NCBI GenBank assembly: GCA_030407085.1
Contig: CM059585.1
Span: 1,683,001 to 1,747,000 of the forward strand
Source: Trichopria drosophilae
Taxonomy: Eukaryota > Arthropoda > Insecta > Hymenoptera > Diapriidae
DNA length: 64,000 nucleotides
Reading direction: 5' to 3'
Shown: positions 34,850-46,985 of the stretch, one piece after another
How positions within the stretch are numbered: the first letter of the stretch is position 1
Layout of the letters: each line of letters opens with the position of its first letter
Position numbers and translations under genes: made by a program
Notes under the pieces: model-generated
Seen by the model: the letters and a program-made list of their open reading frames with translations, nothing else
What the model was told of the DNA's origin: nothing
The model's database searches: none

Positions 34850-36470
34850 CTTATTTTTAAACTTTTCTTTTTAAGATACAATTAAAGTTTATTATTAAAT
34901 TTTTTTTCTTTTATTCTTTTCTCATTCTTCCCCTTTGTTGTATTAAATTTTTTTTTCTATTTATAAAATAAAAGAACTTAAATTAATTTAAACTAAAATA
35001 TAATACCTTAAAACTGATAACCAAAATCGGCATTAATGTGTCATGTTTAGGTGAATTTTGTACCTACGAAAATGTTAAATAGTGAAATTGTGAAATGCGT
35101 ACTTGTCATTTTATTTGCAAAAAAAAAAACAGATTTTTTCCATAACTTACTACACTTTACGTGGATTTTTAGCTAATATTGACTGGGCTATAATAATAAA
35201 ATGGTAAAATTTTTGCCACAACACAGATTGTTATATGTCGTGTATAACATTTGTTATTTATTGGTAAATATGCATTGCATAGTACGAATCTTTAGTCGAC
35301 ATGACAATAAAAACCGATTTTTAAAAAGTGAGGCAGCATTGTGAAAATTAGTAATTGTCACGTAGACATATTTTGGTGTCTTCTCCTTTATCTTAAAACT
35401 AACTGTATACACTTCCTAACTGAATCGTCTTTTTCTTGTGGAGATAATAGAGTGGTCTAGATGCTTACTGGTACACCTGTGCATATACAAATATTTTTCA
35501 GGAAGCACCAACACACGACGCACGCTTGCAAAATGTGATAAAAGCATGATATACTGAATCTGTAGAAGAGCCTTTCTTTTTCGCATACGTTTTACGAAAA
35601 ATTTGTAATTATATAATCGATACAGTAGTAACATATAATACTAACGATGTAAAATTAAAATTTAAAATGTATACTCTGTTCAACGTCCGACATTAACCGA
35701 TTAAACCGATCTTTAGAAATGTTGGCTCAGGAAATTCTCTACGCTACATACGGCCTTCCGAAATTGTTACAAAATAAGGAAAAATATTTTTTTGTTCAAA
35801 TTGTTAATTAGGATTACCCATACAAACTGTACAATAACTTAGCGTATGTTATCTTACAATAGAAAAATAACCTTGTCTTTCCATTCACTGGGAGAAATGT
35901 TTGTTTACAGTTAATGTGATGGCTTCATAGTAAAGCTAACAGAATTTAGATTTTAATCTTGAGGTTAGATACTTTATTCTGAAGTTACTGTAATCTGAGT
36001 TAAATTTGTTATGTTAATAGTTAATATAAGAATATTAAATATTAATGGTGGGACCATTGCGTGACATATTTACGCCCTTACATTTTCACCGAAACAGAGA
36101 TAAACAAACACACATGGGCAGTCATTAGATTTTCTGCGAATTTTTGGACGCATTGTTGACATACGTAGTTCAAACGACAGAATTTAATATAACATTTATT
36201 AACAGTTGACGGAAAGTGCTGGAGTTTTCATCTCAAAGTTACCTGTCGTTTTTGGCTTTACAGTTCCTGTTATGACTTTACACTTAATGTAAGAGCCTTG
36301 AAATTAGTTTACATTAGCTATTAGTAAATAATTTCACTCACTGTGCGTCATAATATATACTAATTATAAACCCATTTCCATACTGGGAGCTGAATGGAGC
36401 TGTAAACATTGGCATAACACCTGGTGGTGATAAAACTAAATAAGTCGGTCAGTTTATAGACAAATAGTAA
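34850..36470. other. AT-rich noncoding stretch
   Basis: No gene, repeat or RNA was recognised. A 72-codon minus frame at 35634 has no supporting feature. Confidence 0.55.
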
Positions 36471-36481
36471 TCTTATATTAA

Positions 36482-36983
36482 CCCTGACTTGACTTGACTA
36501 ATCTTTATGAAACTGCATATAGAAATGTTTTTGAGATCGCTGAATTCAAATTTGAGATCAAAGTTTAACAATTAAAGATGGCCGATCCTATATGGCGGCA
36601 ATATTTTTTGTTATATTCCCGAAATATTTATTACTCTTAGGTTTTTATGGTCGTTGAATTTGAATTTGAGGTCAAAATTTCTGAATACAAAAAGGCCAAT
36701 CCATCAAGACGTTTTGAAAATTTGACCTCAGATTTGAATTAAGCGACTCTAAAAACCTAAAGGACTATATATTGCGGAAGTTGAAAAATTTTTATGCTTT
36801 TTCGATTGCCATTTTGATTTTTTAATTTTTTACCTCCCCATTTCAATTCAGCGACACCGGAAATCCACGAGTTACAAATTTCGAGACGATTTATTGAGTC
36901 GTTTCAAAGATATTGATATGTCGTCTATAGACGCCGTAACCATAGAAGTGGCACGTCTATAGACGTCCTCACCAGTCAAGGGG
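36482..36983. mobile_element. TTAA-flanked palindromic element of the AAAATGGCGG family
   Basis: TTAA borders both sides (36478-36481 and 36984-36987). The ends are CCCTGACTTGACT and, on the other strand, CCCCTTGACTGGTGAGG. Inside, two forward units (ATCGCTGAATT... at 36536 and GTCGTTGAATT... at 36650) are mirrored by inverted units from about 36717 on. TTAGGTTTTTATGG...GGTCAAAATTT at 36638-36680 pairs with 36717-36762. TTAA targets suggest piggyBac-type mobility. A CGTCTATAGACG palindrome occurs twice near the right end. No transposase is present. Confidence 0.55.
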
Positions 36984-36989
36984 TTAAAG

Positions 36990-39200
36990 TTAACATATCG
37001 TCAGTGTGACTGACTTTGTAAGATTAACATTTCAATTCTATGTAAGATTACTTCCATTTTACACTAAGATTATACTTTAAGTGGCGTTACAAGACAATGT
37101 TAAGGTTGTACCTTTCTGGAATCTTGTTGTAATGTTGTGTTATGTGAAGGGTGTACATTTTATACCGTTTTGTACATAGATTTTCGAAATCTGTTGGATG
37201 ATAAACTGAAAAGCAATCATAATTTTATGTTAGTTTTAAAAGTATACCTTATTGTATAATTAGATAAGTAAATCAACATGTATTGTACTTGACTTACCAA
37301 TTAATTTATCCAGCAGAGCGATATCGTTGCAAAAGGCGTCTGCACTTCACATTTTCAAATATGTTTTAAGGGGAACTATACCTTCTTTCATTTTCATAAT
37401 CAGACAATTTGTGTACCTTTATATGGTTACATGACAAAAGGACACAAGTAAAAATAGATGCGACAAAAAAAAGGCAAAAGGACACAGCGACAAAAAATGA
37501 CTCCAACAAAAAGATACTGCGACAAAAAGGCACAGTGAAAAAAAAACACAATAATAAGTAATAAAAAATGTTTTTTTGCATGAGGTGGTATCAAAAAATG
37601 TTATTTAATTTTGTCAACTGCACAAGTTTTTTGTGTAACATTTTTGTAAAAAAAATGTTCGTAATTTGTTGAAAATTTTTGTTTACAATTTTATTCGCAG
37701 ATTCTGAAAAGACTATTAAAAATAGGTAAAAAATGGTGAAAAATTACTGAAGAAAGTATATTTTCTAGACCAACTCAAATCAATTAAATCATAAAAGAAG
37801 TTAATCTAACATTTTCTTGTTTTTAAACCTTCAAAATTGATAAAATCCACAATTGGTATGTTGTGCCCATGTTGAAATAAACTTAGACACCTTAATTGAA
37901 CGATTCATTTAATGAAATATGCTCTACATCTATTTTAGGTTTTGGGGCATTTGCGCTCGATAAATGGCACGACAGAAAGTCGGTCACGACCAAAAATTCG
38001 CTTTTGCAAAATTTAAGTCATACTTGCACATATTATTCAGCAGATAAATACAATGGAAAAATGACTTCTTTTAAGACTTTTATAAACACTAAATAGCAAC
38101 TAAATTAGACTCACTTTTTTTCAAAATTACACTTCATCGACGTTTATCAAAATTTGTTTCTTTATAACTAAAAATTAACTGTTTTAATCATTTACCATCT
38201 AGTATCATCTTCCATAATTGCCAAACAATCTTTTTATTAACTATTTTCAATAAAATATTTTTTTAGAGCAAGATATTAATTAATATATAATTCGTTAAGT
38301 AGTATGAATATTGTAATAAAATAATTAAACATTCATAACGAAATATTATGTAAATTAATTAAAACTCGTGTATTTCTCGAAGCGGGTAAAATTAATAGTT
38401 TAAGCGAACAGATTACGTTTTGTCAATGGCACCGACATATTCGGCAGGGTAGAAAATCTTCAACTTTCGGTATTCCCCACGGTTTAACGCGAAAAGTTCA
38501 TTCATTACACGAGGGCGTTGGAATTGCAGAATTGGCATGAATCCAATTTCGTGTGTCGGAAAATGTAACAATAAAAAAAGAAATTTCCACAAAATTATTG
38601 TGCAGCGATTTCAACTTAATTGCGGATTAAAAATAAAAAAAACACGTAGAGATAACTTAATTTGCGTTGGGGTATAAAATTATGATTTGTCATTATCTAA
38701 CAAAATGTTTTATTTATATTTTTTCAAATATTATGCTACAGATTCATTTGCTAAACGTAATAAAAATATTGACACCATTTATTTACTTACTTAGTTGGAG
38801 AGTAAGATCTTTGATGACATATTTCTCGAAATAGTGCTTGGTATTCTGAGCTTAAAACTGATAAATTTCTTTCAATTTTTCTCTAAATAGGTGAAAATTT
38901 CTGCGAGTTGCCAGAAGCCCACTACACCACTACGCTTGTAATATATTCAAATTGCTGAAATTTCCTCAAATTTTACAAGTCGGCATAGTAAATAGAAGAA
39001 ATCATATTTGTAATGTGAGTAATTTTATGTATCTTGGCCGTACCAAGTATAAAAAGCAATAATAAAGTACAATTTACCATTTATCGAACTAAAAATTGCT
39101 TTGAAGTAAGGTAAAATCGTCTTTGTTATATAAACGAATATTGGTTTTGTATTATCATGGTGTTAAAACTATAATCTACCGGATATTATAATTTTGACAT
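36990..39200. other. AT-rich noncoding stretch
   Basis: Contains the ACAAAAAGG minisatellite listed separately. A short GC-elevated patch at 38.42-38.56 kb has no frame or fold. No gene was recognised. Confidence 0.5.
37428..37550 (+). repeat. ACAAAAAGG minisatellite
   Basis: Five to six degenerate copies of a ~20-bp unit, GCGACAAAAAGGCACA, with variants GGACACAG and GATACTGC. The 71-codon minus frame across it is a by-product of the repeat. Confidence 0.6.
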
Positions 39201-39204
39201 TCTG

Positions 39205-39560
39205 ACGTTATATTTCGAATTTTCGAAAAACATGGTGGCCATTTTGGAACTCGCATTCAAATTCTGAAAAATTGATATAAACACAGATTCTTGGAGATTG
39301 AACCATTTCATCGAAATTTTCGCATTCGATGTCGGCCATTTTGAATGCGCCATTTTGAATTGTGAAATTCTGACCTTATATTCGTTGTCAATGACCGCGA
39401 AAATGGTAACTGACACTGTTGTGTCTTGTCAATGTTCTTTAAACTTGCATGTTTCGTAAAAAATGTCATTATAGTTTTCTATGATCTACCCACCATTTTT
39501 GAAGCCACCATTTTGAATTACAAAATGAGGTACAGTACATTTTAAACCTGAGAGACCAAC
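39205..39560 (-). repeat. AAAATGGCGG-family units, inverted orientation
   Basis: Repeated GCCATTTTGGAA, GGCCATTTTGAAT and GCGCCATTTTGAAT words are each followed by a TTCTGACCTTATATTCG-type tail. Complemented, they match the ~120-bp unit seen at 36.5, 46.1 and 52.5 kb. A 76-codon minus frame (39416-39186) is a product of the repeat. Confidence 0.5.
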
Positions 39561-39805
39561 AACGCGATATTTTTACCTTATACATGTATACCAATAACGT
39601 TTCAAGGTAAAAGTAATTTTTAAATCCTGTTTTTTACTGAAGAAGCGTGTAATTTTTGTGCTGTTCACGTTATCGAACTTTTATTGAAAAAATCCAAAAA
39701 ATAAGACAATAATACGTTAGAAACAGTATTGTTAAAATTTGTTCAAAGAGGATTATAATTATCGATGTTCAAACTCATCCGAAAAAGCGTCGGTCCAATC
39801 GTGAA

Positions 39806-40005
39806 GGGGGTTCTAAAGTGGTGCTCCGGTAAAGTAGGAAATTTCACTAAAAACGTAAATTAAAGATGACTGAATAAAATTGTCAAAATTTGGGCTCAGT
39901 AAAGGTAATTCTAATTACTATCGACGGGTTCCTATAGAATATACCAAATACGTTAATTGAGAACTCACTCAGAATTTTGGGAAATATGTGATTTTTATTG
40001 GTATT
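39806..40005 (+). repeat. 200-bp dispersed repeat, copy 1
   Basis: Shares an ordered set of blocks with 41950-42145: AAGGGGGTTCTAA, AAAGTAGGAA...TTCACTAAAAAC, TTCTAATTACT, TTAATTGAGAACT and GAGAATTTT-type. About 70% similar by eye and noncoding. Confidence 0.55.
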
Positions 40006-40672
40006 AATTGTATTATATTATTTTGGTTAAATTGTAAATTGAAAATCTTCTATATTAGTTTTTACAATTTTCTTGCATTGGAATAAACTAATCTATCTCT
40101 CTTGGTGCATTTCTTCCTTCATCCATAAATGGAATCATCTTAAGCTCGTTAGTCATACATCACCTTGACTATGATACTTTAGTCATAGTAGACCTGACTA
40201 TCGTAGTACTAAATTGCAGAGTCTACAATATAGTGCCTTGAGAAACTATCGTCTCCGACGTGACGATAGATTATCGGCATACAAAATGAAAGATATTCTA
40301 TACAGGAGACATTAATCACTATGTGGCATTAGTAAGCAAGTTTTATCTACTTACCAACTATTATCTTTTTCAGTTCGATACTTTTCTTTCGATAATTCTT
40401 ATAGAATTAACTTATGGTAATTCCTTTTTTTTTCATTCTGCTAAATTAATTTGAATGATTTTCGGATAATTCTTCGACTCAACCAGTTTACAACCAACAT
40501 AACCTTACTTTCATCTTTCTATCAAGTTAAATCTCATGAATAAATTTTTAAGGCAGACTTTTTAGTTTCTGATGTTATGTATTAGAAATGTATAATTCTT
40601 ATGATGACTCTGAGGAACAATATTGCTCAAACTTTCATAAATTAGTACGCATAATTTAGAAACATTTAGCGA

Positions 40673-40887
40673 AATTCAGCAAAGATTGGGTTGAATAGAA
40701 TTTGTGTCTACCAAATTAAACCCAAATTCAGCAACGTTCAGCAAAAGAATGAAGTAAATCTAAACGTTCTATTTTTTTAAGAATTTTGATCGATTTTTAT
40801 TTACTTCAATATTTTACTGAACGTTGATGGATTTCCCTCAATTTTCAGAACACTATTTTCCATTCAACTCAATCTTTTGCTGATTGA
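40673..40887. mobile_element. Foldback element with ~87-bp arms
   Basis: Left arm 40673-40759 and right arm 40799-40887 are inverted copies containing CAGCAAAGATTGGGTTGAAT, CAACGTTCAGCAAAAGAATG and GAAGTAAAT, with a ~40-bp loop. It is noncoding and no clear target duplication was found. Confidence 0.65.
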
Positions 40888-41369
40888 TAAAGCCCAAAAT
40901 CCAGCATAAATTTTAACGAACATTTAAGTAAAATATTCCATCAGATGATAAATGCGGTTTTTATTTCTGGTCACATGTAGATTAAGTTCATATTACCTTT
41001 AGAATTTTCATACATAGTTTTTTTAATTCAGCATTGGATTAAATATCCAGGGAATTCCTATATTTTTATTTTTCCATGAAGGAAAAAGTATTAGAAGCGT
41101 TGAAACTTTAATAGATAAGTTAAGGTAGGTTACAGTCACTTCCACAATGCACCAATTTTATTTATATAAATTCCATTTCGAAGCATTTAGAAATAATTAT
41201 TAGATTTTCTTATATCTCAGTTATTTGTCTATAATACTAGACCGCTAATATTTAAGTTTCTTTTGTTGTAAAACTGTTACAATTTAAATCTTTCTTATTT
41301 TCTCGACTGCTTTTTAATAAATATAGAATCATAATTCTTGGAATATTCTGGTCCTGTATGATACAATAG

Positions 41370-41446
41370 GTAAGTAAACAACTAAATAAATAAGTAAGTA
41401 AATAAGTAAATAAATAAGTAAATAAATAAGTAAACGGAATAAGTAA
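41370..41446 (+). repeat. (TAAG/TAAA)n simple repeat
   Basis: An almost uninterrupted run of TAAGTAAATAAA units. The minus-strand frame through it, with repeated YLFTYLF, is a repeat artefact. Confidence 0.9.
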
Positions 41447-41810
41447 CGATGATCTCAGTTCACGTCGATCGCAATAAATTAAGATCTTCATTTATGCAAC
41501 ATTCTGGACTCTATTACTATTGGGTTCAATATTAGAAAGAAAATATCCCTCTAGGGTTTTTTAGTAAAACTATTGTGTAAATGCGTTTTGCACCAGGGAT
41601 GTCATGTGCTCTTCGGCTGCGCTGGTTACATCCATGTCCTGGACGCAATAATGAATTTTAATGTTGTTAAAAAAAGAGTAATATTTATCATTTTATATTT
41701 CAAATAAAAGCCAAGATGTACCTTTTAAGCAACATTCCAGTAAAGAATGGACGTGTCTAACTATACAAACATAGTTTTAGAACGTTAGAATATTTTCTTT
41801 TTAATATTAA

Positions 41811-41945
41811 CCTTTTGACTGCCGGGATTTGAGATGTCGGAACTTCTTGTAAAAATGAAACTTGTGCCTTGTATCGTGTATCAACCAAGTATAAAATTCA
41901 TACGTTGGGTTGAGTTTATATATAGACTTTCCGACAGTCTACAGG
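41811..41945. mobile_element. 135-bp piggyBac-type MITE
   Basis: TTAA lies on both sides (41807-41810 and 41946-41949). The left end is CCTTTTGACTGCCGG and the right-end complement is CCTGTAGACTGTCGG. TTAA targets with CC(T)TTTGACTGCC-like ends are characteristic of piggyBac-type elements. It is directly abutted on the right by the 200-bp dispersed repeat, and has no coding capacity. Confidence 0.65.
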
Positions 41946-41949
41946 TTAA

Positions 41950-42145
41950 GGGGATTCTAATAAGGTAGGAATATTCACTAAAAACCATAACTATAAAATC
42001 ACTGAATCGATTTTTCAAAATTCAGTCTCTGTATAGGCGTTTCTAATTACTGTATTCGGTTTCCTAAAAAATACCAAAGATATTAATTGAGAACTGACCG
42101 AGAATTTTCGGAAGTAAGTGATTATCACTTTATTCAGTAATTTAA
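41950..42145 (+). repeat. 200-bp dispersed repeat, copy 2
   Basis: Same ordered blocks as 39806-40005 (GGGGATTCTAA, GTAGGAATATTCACTAAAAA, TTTCTAATTACTGT, TTAATTGAGAACTGACCGAG). Its left edge coincides with the TTAA target of the MITE at 41811-41945. Confidence 0.55.
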
Positions 42146-42777
42146 AATTTCTTGTCCTATGGCTGCGAAATGAATTTTCGCTTCCCGTATAAAGGTCACG
42201 AAATACTGAATGTAAGGCCTAGACCGCGAAATATAAAGTTGTTCCAAAGAATGATATATCCATTAATGTTTATAAATTCGTGTTTATAAATTGCTCCCTT
42301 GCAATATTTGAATGTCGACGTCGACAATCGTAAACAGTATATTTGTCTGCGTTCAAAACAATAACATATAAACTACTTCTCTCTTCTTCACTATCTCTGT
42401 CAGTTTCTTATTTCAATGCTATCAATATTAGCAGCATTCTGGTTCAGTGCACGTCATGAAAACCACTAATAATGTTTTTTTACTGTTAAAAATGACTGTG
42501 ATTCATCTTTAATGGATTCTACAAATAATGTTGTAACGCCAAACGTGAAAAATGTTACAAACAAATCAGCGGATTCGATTGTACCAGACGGTTTCTCTGA
42601 TGATGAAAATGTGGATTTAGCAAATGCAAAATAAATATAAATATCATACAACAGACATAAGCGAATCGATTTTTGTTTTACTTTACTAAAATATCAATAT
42701 GAAAACGAATAAAAAAATTTACTATAATTTTTTGTTTCTTTAAAATCAGAATTATTTTTGTATCGGGGGGTCACACT

Positions 42778-43648
42778 CTATCACTTCCCAATAAGAAAAT
42801 TGCAAAACAATGAATGTTTATACACAAATTTTGCAAACAAAATTTCACAAATTTTTGGTCTTTTTTTTATTTTTCACGATTTTCTCAACTAAAAAGGGTT
42901 TTGAATCAATCAAATGCATGCATGAAAAGTGATCCAAATTGTTGAACGTAAATAATGTGCTAAAATAATATTTTTTTTAGAAAAAATTACCGATTCAAAA
43001 TGTCCACGAAACCAAACACATTTATTCAGAATTTATTTAGAAATAGAGAATATAGAAAGTTTTTTTAGTTTTCTATTGATGGTGCGTACTGGTGATTATA
43101 TTGTATTCGCCATTTTGATAATTTCAAGTGTGAATATATATAATATTCGTAATTATCTGACATATATCTTCAAACTTTGAAAGAGATAGATGCATGCAAC
43201 AACGGTACAGCTTACTTACGGTGCCCAATATAGATCCGCCATTTTAAATCTAGGAAATCAAAATTTTTATAATCCTCGGACATAACCAATTAATATTTAT
43301 ATCATCATTATAATACTCACAAGAAACTTTCTCTGATCTCTATTCCAAGGAATTAATAATTTTGAATACATTTTTGTTTGTTACGAGGACATTTTGAATC
43401 AGCCATTACTTCTCAAAAGTATACTATGAGTATATTATTTATGTTTAACCATCAGCATTACTTATGGATGCATTTCGTTGATTGTAACCATTTCAGTTAA
43501 GAAACTCAGAGAAAATTTAAAAAAAAATGTATGCTATTTTAAATAAGACAATTTAGAACCTAAAAATCATGGAATTTTTATTTTATTTTGCAAAAATTGT
43601 GTATAAACAATCGTTTTCTTGCAATTTTCTCATCGGAAATCGGTAGAT
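42778..43648. mobile_element. ~0.87-kb palindromic element with long subterminal inverted repeats
   Basis: Arms at 42778-42841 and 43581-43648 are inverted copies that share AAGAAAATTGCAA, TGTTTATACACAA and TTTTGCAAA-type blocks. The interior holds GCCATTTT units at 43106 and 43247, linking it to the AAAATGGCGG family. No transposase frame was found. Confidence 0.5.
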
Positions 43649-43959
43649 TATACTTAAAAATAGTAGAACGAGCATGTTTCAAAAGTTAAAAAAAATTCTT
43701 TTTACTGTGGAAACTGAGCTGAAGTTGACATACCTGTTTTTATCATTATGGATAACAAAGGTTAATCAGTGACCATGAGAACCTTTGAATAATAAATTTC
43801 CACTGTTCTGTTTGTAAAGAAAAATATGTTCTTTTAACGGTTAAATAACTTTAGCGGTGATGATATTTTAGAATTGTATTATTTTTTAATTTTTGCGTTA
43901 ACTCTTTGAAGCATCCATTCTTCTGTACACGGAAAACAACTGAAATTTATCGTTCAGGA

Positions 43960-44600
43960 ATTTTCAGGGTCAGCGAATACGAATCTGATCTCGGATTTTT
44001 AACATTCAAAGTGGCGGATCCAAGATGGCCGTCTAAAATGTAAAAAGTTATTTGATCAATCAATAAGTCGTACTCGGAGGTTTTAAAAATCACATATTAC
44101 CTTTTCAAAATTCAAAATGGCTGGTCCAAAACGAAAAATACGAATGTAATTTGAGTACACTATTTCCAATTTTTAATTATGATATTCTGAAATAAACAAT
44201 GTATCAAAAAATGGAATAAAATATATTCAAAAAATGACAAAAAACAAGAAAAATGCCTGAAAATAAAAAAAATTAAATAAAAATGTATTACTCACTCCAG
44301 AATCTATTGGAAAAGTGATTACCATATGTGAAGAATAAAAACGAACCAAAGAAATTTTTTTTCTAAATCATTGGGTAAAAATGGATTTCATCGGAATCAT
44401 TTGCTTTTAGTTTATGAATTTCGATAATTCAATTTTTGTTTTTAATATCCAGGACTAGAATATTATTTTAGGGGTTCGACGGTCGCTGAATAGCTCTCAA
44501 TATAAAAAATACCAAATTCAAGATGGTGGATTCACTATGTCTGAAGATTATAAATAATGGTTATTGGATCTGCCATCTTGAATTTCTCAAAAAGTAAAGA
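43960..44600. mobile_element. AAAATGGCGG-family palindromic units
   Basis: A forward unit at 43965 (GGGTCAGCGAATACGAATCT, then AAAGTGGCGGATCC) and another at 44482 (GTCGCTGAATAG) are mirrored. AATTCAAGATGG...ATTC near 44508 pairs with CCATCTTGAATT near 44574. It is a degraded palindrome with no coding frame. Confidence 0.45.
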
Positions 44601-44658
44601 AAAATAAATATTTTATCCTAATTCCCTTTAAAAAGTCTTAGAAATGATAAGTTCTTCA

Positions 44659-44716
44659 ACACTTGCGAGAATGATATCCAACACAATGTACGCGATACAT
44701 GTGGGCCCGCAAACGG
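44659..44716 (-). promoter_or_regulatory. Bipartite TCTCGCAAG motif, copy 3
   Basis: On the minus strand the core reads ATCATTCTCGCAAGTGTT (44676-44659). Its GC partner, GCGGGCCCACATG, lies at 44710-44698, with GGGCCC 33 bp upstream of TCTCGC. That matches the 34-bp gap of copies 2 and 5. Confidence 0.5.
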
Positions 44717-44942
44717 CGAACTTTTGTTCCATCAGTTTTTCAGATCTGTATGTCACATCCTGACCACGACTAGTTGAATTGCACAATGGCGCACTCACTG
44801 TATAATATAGTGATTTCCAAATGTTGTTAAAATCGGTTTATTATAGTCAAATCTTGATACATGACCTTCTACTTTGAACTACGGTAACAACGTGACTCTC
44901 AAAATTTGAAAGCATTTAGTATTATGTTACCCCACACAGCGC

Positions 44943-45176
44943 TCCGGAGGATGTCCAAGTATGAGCATTGATCATCCTATTTTCATCCTCAGGAGATCTT
45001 CACTACTTGGGCGCCTTGGTCATTACAGGACTATAAAAGCCCAAACAGCACAAACCCGACGAAGGACGTCCTCAGGAGCGGACATTTGGACGTCCTCAGG
45101 CGCTCCCCTGGATATCCAGGGACGGACTCTGCTGTTCGGGAGCGGACATTTCGAAGAACCGGAAGACATCCTCCGG
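44943..45176. mobile_element. GC-rich palindromic cassette, possible foldback element
   Basis: CCGGAGGATGTC (44944-44955) and GACATCCTCCGG (45165-45176) are perfect inverted ends. Between them GGACGTCCTCAGG occurs twice, GAGCGGACATTT twice, and CCCTGGATATCCAGGG (45106-45121) is a perfect 16-bp palindrome. Base composition is far more GC-rich than the surroundings. Overlapping frames on both strands (about 70 codons each) are shadows of the palindromic structure. It could be an unclassified MITE or a strongly folded RNA. Confidence 0.5.
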
Positions 45177-45436
45177 TAGATACGCTAGCGGGAGAAAGTT
45201 TAATTGCAAAATCATTGTTTGGCCTAAATATAATCAATCAATCTATGTTACATGCTAAGAGAATAAAACATCGAGATTACAGTAATTGCCCTTTCTGATG
45301 TTAATTTCCCTTCTCCAGTAAAGCACCTAACCAGTTTAAGCTCCAATACCACAAGAACCGTTAGTAATTAGCTTCATGGTCCGGTACTCATTGACGATAT
45401 TAATTTTCCTACTCCGCCACACATTGTCCGGACAGT

Positions 45437-45922
45437 TTGGTGATTGATAAAAAAGTCAACAAACGATTCATTGTCATCGGTGATTCACGAGCAGCTTCGA
45501 GATCGTTCTCGTACACGGAACTAATTGTTTTGCGTAATTACGAACACGGGTTTCCTGCATCTCGTAACGACGAATGGAACTGTCGATTATCAATGGGACG
45601 GCGCGGAACAATGCGAGATGACTATTTACGATCGTAATGAAATGTTGCACCGAGTCCCACAAAGGAAATTATCGAAGGTGTTGGTGTATCATTGTCACGT
45701 AATGAGCAGCATCTTTTTTTTTCTATGACACGGTTTTATTTACATCCGTCGACGACGGGTGCACTTATACTAAGAGGCTGCACGTTTCCAGACGAGATTA
45801 AGAAAATACAATTGACGATGACACGATGTAGTACCGATAATTTAATTGTGATGCGCAATGGATCGTTTATCATTGGTACAAAGGAGAGCGGTCTAATGAG
45901 CATACTTATTTTTTGTTATTGT
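45437..45922 (+). pseudogene. Decayed unidentified coding-like segment
   Basis: Three plus-strand open frames follow each other with coding-like codon use and raised G+C: 45437-45637, 45525-45728 and 45692-45925. The first and third share a reading frame and the middle one is shifted, so two frameshifts would be needed for one protein of about 150 residues. Recognisable stretches include KRFIVIGDSRA, TTNGTVDYQWDG and NLIVMRNGSFIIGTKE. There is a T9 run near 45720 at one shift point. I do not recognise the family. A host gene remnant and a domesticated or viral-derived remnant are both open, and a chance GC effect is not excluded. Confidence 0.35.
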
Positions 45923-46124
45923 TAGAAACGCACGGATGATTTTTAATCGTCCGGTCTAACAAATTACTGTGTAATTAGTAAGTAAAAATAGTTTGTTTAC
46001 ATTTTTAAAATAAATTGTTCCTATACGTGCCGATATGCAAACAATCATCAATGTCGACTATAACCGTTAACTCTCCTGCGCACGAGTTTTCACCGTAAAA
46101 AGACTTTACCAATTTGGTACCTTA

Positions 46125-46985
46125 AGGTTTTCAGTCGCTGCATACGTATCTGAAAATAATATTTCAAAATTAAAAATGGCGGATTCAATGTGGCGGATTC
46201 AGTAATTAAAAAAATATTGAGTTTTCGTAGAAATTTCCATCTGCAGATTTTTGGGGTCGTTAATAACGATTCTGATATTAAAACCTCCAAATTAAAAATG
46301 TCGGATCCAAAATGGCGGACAATTATTTAAAAAATGATTCATTGTTTATAAAAATCTATGTCTTGAAGTGTCTGGATTGCTGATAATGAATCCGGTATTA
46401 AAAATTCAAAAACAATAAATCAAAAACAAAAAAAAATTGTATTTTTAAAAATTACAAAATAATGTAAGCAATTAAAAAAGGAAAATGCAAAAAATAAAAA
46501 TGAAAACACAAAAAAATAAATAAGTGAATGTATTTCGAAGTACGGATCCTCAACACGGTATATCCTGGGTGTATTCGAAAAAAGTTTGATTCTATTCGTC
46601 TTCTGAAAGTTCAAATAATTAAAAAAAAATGTATTCCCATTAGTATTTTGAAATTCTAACTTTAGGTCCATAATTAGCGTTCCCAAAATCAGGTATCAAT
46701 TATTAAAACTCTATTCGCCATATTGAATCAACCTTTTTCAATTTTTAGATCAATTACATAAAAAGCCCTTTCAAAATCATTCCTTTAAAAAATTAGTCCG
46801 CCATTTTGGTTTTACAATTTTAACTTTAGAACTGTTATTAATGACCCCTAAAACTGTTAAGTAGACATTTTTATGAATATTCAATAACTTTTTAAAAATT
46901 TGGCAGAAAAATTGGATCTGCCATTTTGAATTTCGAAATTATAACTTCAAAATCGTTTTCAGAGATTCCAGATAGTTGTTCAGAG
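46125..46985. mobile_element. ~0.86-kb palindromic element of 121-bp AAAATGGCGG units
   Basis: Three forward units start with the GTCGCTGAT-type word at 46135, 46257 and 46377 (spacing about 121 bp) and carry AAAATGGCGGATTC-like cores. Inverted units follow, with GCCATTTTG at about 46802 and 46920 and matching tails. A unit tail at 46251-46276 reads TTGGGGTCGTTAATAACGAT. The array therefore mirrors around about 46.55 kb. An 88-codon minus frame is low-complexity. Confidence 0.55.

Noticed and set aside
41252..41491. 79-codon minus frame with repeated YLFTYLF
   Set aside because: It is the translation of a (TAAG/TAAA)n simple repeat.
44961..45298. Three overlapping frames of about 70 codons on both strands
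   Set aside because: They are shadows of the GC-rich palindromic cassette and none has a protein-like motif.
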